A DNA stretch of 64,000 bases. It comes from Laccaria trichodermophora. Lineage: Eukaryota; Basidiomycota; Agaricomycetes; Agaricales; Hydnangiaceae. The position numbers were made by a program, and so were the translations under genes. A model generated the notes under the pieces. It had not been told where the DNA came from. It was given only the letters and a program-made list of their open reading frames with translations, and ran no database searches. Shown one piece after another: positions 62,324 to 64,000 of the stretch. Numbering within the stretch: the first letter of the stretch is position 1; every line of letters begins with the position of its first letter. The stretch lies in the NCBI GenBank assembly GCA_018417955.1, contig JACTVC010000002.1, positions 2,232,001-2,296,000 on the forward strand. Reading direction: 5' to 3'.

Positions 62324-64000
62324 ATGGCGTCTTTCGAAAAACTCCCTGGCGAAAGAGCTGATCATTTGAATGCCAATGAAAAGAAAGAAGGCATCGACAA
62401 CCCGCTCGTTCAGGATCCAAAGGCTTCCCGAAAGGAGATTTTGAGTGCACACTTTACGATCTGGGCAGCGGCATTTGGACTGATTAGCGATGGATGTAAG
62501 TTTTTGTACACAAATATCATGCACATAGATGTTTATCCGAGCTTTTAGATCAGAACAATCTCATGACTATGGCTAACGTAGAGCTAACTACCGTGACGTC
62601 GCGAAATTGGCTGATAGCCAATCAAGGTTATTTTCAAAAGGTTATACCCCAAAGCTTACACTGCGGTAGTTTCAACCCGAGTCTCAAATTCGCTACTCGT
62701 TGGCAAGTGTGTATCTGCCTCACGTTAGTATCCATACTAACGAGTGATATGCAATCACATAGGCGCTATCATCGGACAGATCCTCGTGGGCCTCATCTGT
62801 GATCGCGTCGGACGAAAGGTCGCCCTTGTATCTACTACCGCTCTTATTATACTGGGTGCCGCCCTAGCGACAGCTGCTCATGGCGCGAGTGGAAGTCCTA
62901 CAGGATTGTTCTGGTTCTTGACGTTTGCAAGGTGAATACGGGTTCGAATCGAGAGCGAACACAAAATCTGATACGTTCTTCTAGAGGAATCACGGGAATA
63001 GTAAAAAACACAACACTCGTTTTACCGTAGTTTCTGATAAAAGTTCAGGGAGTTGGTGGGGAGTACCCGGCATCGTCGACAAGTGCATCGGAAGCCGCCA
63101 ACGAGACAATGACAGATAGTCGAGGCCCAGGTGCAGATTCTTCTTTGGCTCTCATTCCCTTCCTTGCTGATGATTCGATATAGTCTTTATCATGGTTACG
63201 AACTTTGTTTTGAGCGTACGTTTTTCGGTCCTCTAAGCCGTCTCACCATCGATCGTATTTCAGTTTGGAGGGCCTTTAGCTGTGTCAGTTTTTTTGATTG
63301 TCTTGTCCGCGGTGGGAGAAGAGCACCTTCAAATTGTTTGGACAGTTTGTTTTGGAATAGGAATGTTGCTGCCCATGACAGTACTTTACTTTCGTATGCG
63401 GATGCTCTCTACGCGGCTGTTTCGCGATGGAGCCATTAAACGTAAGTAAAATACCTTGACAGTGGGTATCAGTCGATTCACTGAAAAAATAGGACATGTT
63501 CCGTATCGGTTGGTAATTCAGCGTTACTGGAAATCATTGATAGGCACTTGTGGCGCTTGGTTGGTTTATCAGATTTTATGTCCACGTACGGCACCGTTAT
63601 GACTGATTTTTCCTTGTAGGTTTCTTTACGATTTCGTACCTCTTTTTTTTTCCCTTTTAGTGGATTATCTCCCTGATACATGTTCATGCATAGATCACCT
63701 TCCCGAATGGCGTGTTTTCAGGCACTATAATATCAAGTGTTATCCATGACGGCGATATCAAAAGAACAGCGGAGTGGCAGCTTCTTCTGGGGGCAATCGC
63801 GTTGCCTGGTGTTTTCATCGGGGCTCTCCTGTGCAACCCACTTGGACGTCGCAACACCGTGAGCATGGGGCATGATGTATGATGGGTTCATTCCTAAAGC
63901 CATTAATTGAATGTAGATGATGTTAGGATTCAGCGGTTATCTGGTCTTTGGTAGGTTGGACATTATAAAATATTATCTATCGTCAATTTCGATCGCAGGC
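62324..64000 (+). CDS. MFS permease, Git1/phosphate:H+ symporter-like (3' end outside window)
   Basis: A major-facilitator transporter of the phosphate/glycerophosphodiester symporter group (Git1/Pho84 relatives), plasma membrane. The product reads FTIWAAAFGLISDGYQNNLM, TMANVIFKRLYPKAYTAVVS, TRVSNSLLVGAIIGQILVGL, the MFS signature ICDRVGRKVALVSTTALIIL, FWFLTFARGITGIGVGGEYP, ASSTSASEAANETMTDSRGP, FGGPLAVSVFLIVLSAVGEE, VCFGIGMLLPMTVLYFRMRM, FPNGVFSGTIISSVIHDGDI and LLLGAIALPGVFIGALLCNP. The GVGGEYP(A/L)SS block is typical of this group. No break was found. The intron at 62703-62762 keeps LLVG/AIIG only with a GC donor (GTTG|GCAAGT). The gene runs off the right edge after about 11 exons. Confidence 0.88.

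Overview
The window is nuclear DNA of a filamentous basidiomycete, most likely an Agaricomycete. The evidence is dense short introns (mostly 45-60 nt, GT-AG with CTRAY-like branch sites), very short intergenic gaps on both strands, and several protein families in their basidiomycete form (HapX-type bZIP, DUF6697-like protein, LIM protein with an N-terminal zinc ribbon, a Git1-like phosphate permease). No rRNA, tRNA, CRISPR, provirus or intact transposon was recognised. I rebuilt gene models by hand by joining exons so that known family motifs stay in frame. Splice sites are therefore inferred, and starts are less certain than cores.

Layout, left to right. 0-10 kb: a membrane protein running off the left edge (-), a LIM protein (-), an MBD4-type DNA glycosylase (+), flavocytochrome b2 (-) and a SAP-domain coiled-coil protein (+). 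10-20 kb: a secreted tandem-cupredoxin protein (+), CBF5/dyskerin (-), ribosomal protein eL22 (+) and a large DHX29-like DEVH helicase (-). 20-30 kb: the INO80 ATPase (-), fumarase (-), a 1-kb repeat-bearing gap and PEX11 (+). 30-40 kb: CMC1 (-), lipoyl synthase (+), eS28 (+), a GT8 glycosyltransferase (+), KAE1 (-), a DUF6697-like coiled-coil protein (-) and pyruvate dehydrogenase E2 (-). 40-50 kb: exosome CSL4 (+), NudE (+), ESS2/DGCR14 (+), a FAM192A-like protein (-), an SRF1-like membrane protein (+), a DMT transporter (+) and SLX9 (+). 50-64 kb: a coiled-coil protein (-), an XRCC2-like recombinase (+), a PPR protein (+), a HapX-like iron regulator (-), eIF3b (-) and a Git1-like MFS permease (+) running off the right edge.

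The content is mostly housekeeping. Themes are ribosome and RNA biogenesis (CBF5, eL22, eS28, SLX9, CSL4, ESS2, DHX29-like, eIF3b), mitochondrial carbon metabolism (CYB2, fumarase, E2, lipoyl synthase, CMC1, PPR) and genome maintenance (MBD4-like, XRCC2-like, INO80). Lipoyl synthase makes the cofactor carried by E2. Many neighbours are head-to-head with 59-245 bp between start codons, so shared promoters are likely, and CACGTG E-boxes recur in these gaps.

I did not find a dedicated new multi-gene system. The most unusual signal is in gene architecture: seven inferred GC-AG introns, repeated GTTCGT donors, three genes whose first coding exon is only the ATG, and a 10-nt micro-exon.
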